Of a stretch of 7,171 nucleotides of DNA, positions 6,666 through 7,171 are shown piece after piece. The translations under genes were made by a program, and so were the position numbers. The stretch comes from CAZJDV01 sp964544865 (GTDB lineage: Bacteria; Chloroflexota; Dehalococcoidia; Lucifugimonadales; CAJWER01), in contig CAZJDV010000109.1 of assembly GCA_964544865.1 (NCBI GenBank), forward strand, positions 1-7,171, given 5' to 3'. How positions within the stretch are numbered: the stretch's first letter is position 1; every line of letters starts with the position of its first letter. The notes under the pieces are model-generated. The model had not been told where the DNA came from. It worked only from the letters and a program-made list of their open reading frames with translations, and did not search any database.

Positions 6666-7171
6666 CATCGACAATCTTGCTCGACCCGACGGGCGAGCAT
6701 CAGGTAGTGACACGGAAAAAGGCGCCCCGGCCCGGCTCGCTGGATGGCATCGCCGTCGGCGTGCTCGACATCGGCAAGCAGCGCGGCGACGTCTATCTCG
6801 ACCGTGTTGCCGAGCTGCTAACCGAGCGTGGCATCGCAGTGGAACGATATCGCAAGCCGGGACCGGGAAAGCTGGTCAGCGCCGAAGTCAAAAGCAGAAT
6901 GTTGTCCGATGTGAAGGCAGTGGTCATCGGCCTCGCCGATTGAGGAGCGTGTATAACGTGCAGTTTGCATGACAGCTCTACACTCGACCCAATAGGTATC
7001 CCGGTGCTGGTCGTCTCCTCGACGGCGTTCATCCAGGCGGCCGAAGTCCAAAGCAAGGCGCTCGGCTACGATCCGACGATTGTCTGGGTTCCCCATCCGA
7101 TCCAGGACCGGACGGACGCCGAGATACGCGAACTCGCCGACAACACCGTCGATGAGATCATCGCGGGACTG
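6662..7171 (+). CDS. UGSC-family selenoprotein, Sec at residue 94 (3' end beyond window)
   Basis: A partial gene of 170 codons, read through an in-frame TGA at codon 94 and still open at the window edge. The first 93 residues include LDPTGE (7-12), a strand-turn segment with GVLDIGKQ (33-40) and a second hydrophobic strand AVVIGLAD (86-93). The TGA follows at once, giving Sec94-Gly-Ala-Cys97-Ile-Thr-Cys100-Ser-Leu-His-Asp104. After that the protein continues in the same style with a GIPVLVVSS strand (112-120), an amphipathic helix, and VWVPHPIQDRTDAEIREL (142-159). This layout matches the UGSC family, selenoproteins first recognised by a Sec-Gly-Ser-Cys motif; here the Ser is Ala. The family is thought to be redox active but its reaction is not established. 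A candidate SECIS hairpin starts immediately after the TGA. The product is probably nearly complete at the window edge, judging from my recollection of short family members. The alternative, a pseudogene with a nonsense mutation, is less likely because frame, motif and hairpin all agree. Confidence 0.85.
6941..6943 (+). other. In-frame TGA recoded as selenocysteine (Sec94)
   Basis: The TGA sits exactly where the UGSC family has its catalytic Sec or Cys, three residues before Cys97. The frame before and after it is coding-like, with no shift, and 76 further sense codons follow to the window edge. Decoding would need SelA, SelB, SelC (tRNA-Sec) and SelD, none of which is in this window. Confidence 0.83.
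6944..6979 (+). promoter_or_regulatory. Candidate bacterial SECIS hairpin
   Basis: The bases directly after the TGA fold into a stepped hairpin. The lower stem pairs GGAGC (6944-6948) with GCTCT (6975-6979, one G-U pair). After a bulged G6949, TGT (6950-6952) pairs with ACA (6972-6974). A four-base 5' bulge ATAA (6953-6956) follows, and the upper stem pairs CGTGCA (6957-6962) with TGCATG (6966-6971, one G-U). The apical loop is GTT (6963-6965), or AGTTT if the last A-T pair opens. A G at the start of the loop, about 19 bases after the TGA, agrees with the known bacterial SECIS layout recognised by SelB. The pairing was worked out by eye, without an energy calculation. Confidence 0.72.

Noticed and set aside
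6662..6943. Stand-alone 93-residue protein ending at the TGA
   Set aside because: The product would stop just before the conserved Cys-rich active-site motif, while the same frame continues with clear family sequence and a SECIS-like hairpin.

Overview
The window is GC-rich, densely packed and coded entirely on the plus strand. It looks like proteobacterial chromosome, most likely alphaproteobacterial. That placement rests on protein style, the tandem-domain ABC permease and high GC; no rRNA or other marker is present, so it is tentative.

Left part (159-5000) is one tightly coupled operon of four genes: a fumarylacetoacetate hydrolase (FAH) family enzyme, a two-domain ABC importer permease (Fe3+/spermidine/aminoethylphosphonate type), an NAD(P)-dependent D-2-hydroxyacid dehydrogenase, and the matching ABC ATPase with a C-terminal TOBE-like region. 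Stops and starts overlap between the first three genes, and only 14 bases separate the third and fourth. No periplasmic binding protein is visible. Alternating transporter subunits with carbon-acid enzymes suggests import of a small organic compound followed by catabolism, with substrate unknown.

A 225-base spacer (5001-5225) with no convincing gene or terminator follows.

Right part (5226-7171, running off the window) is the most interesting region. It holds a 479-residue protein that joins a thioredoxin-like domain (C16-P-T-C19, cis-Pro71) to a large domain of unknown function. Its stop codon overlaps the start of a second gene by four bases. That second gene appears to be a selenoprotein of the UGSC family: its in-frame TGA at 6941-6943 is followed by 76 more well-formed codons to the window edge, the motif Sec-Gly-Ala-Cys-x-x-Cys sits at the TGA, and a hairpin with the layout of a bacterial SECIS element starts right after it. 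Conventional annotation would cut this protein at 93 residues or call it a pseudogene. The two genes probably form a redox module in which the thioredoxin-like protein may serve the selenoprotein. The biochemical role is not known to me and cannot be read from the sequence.
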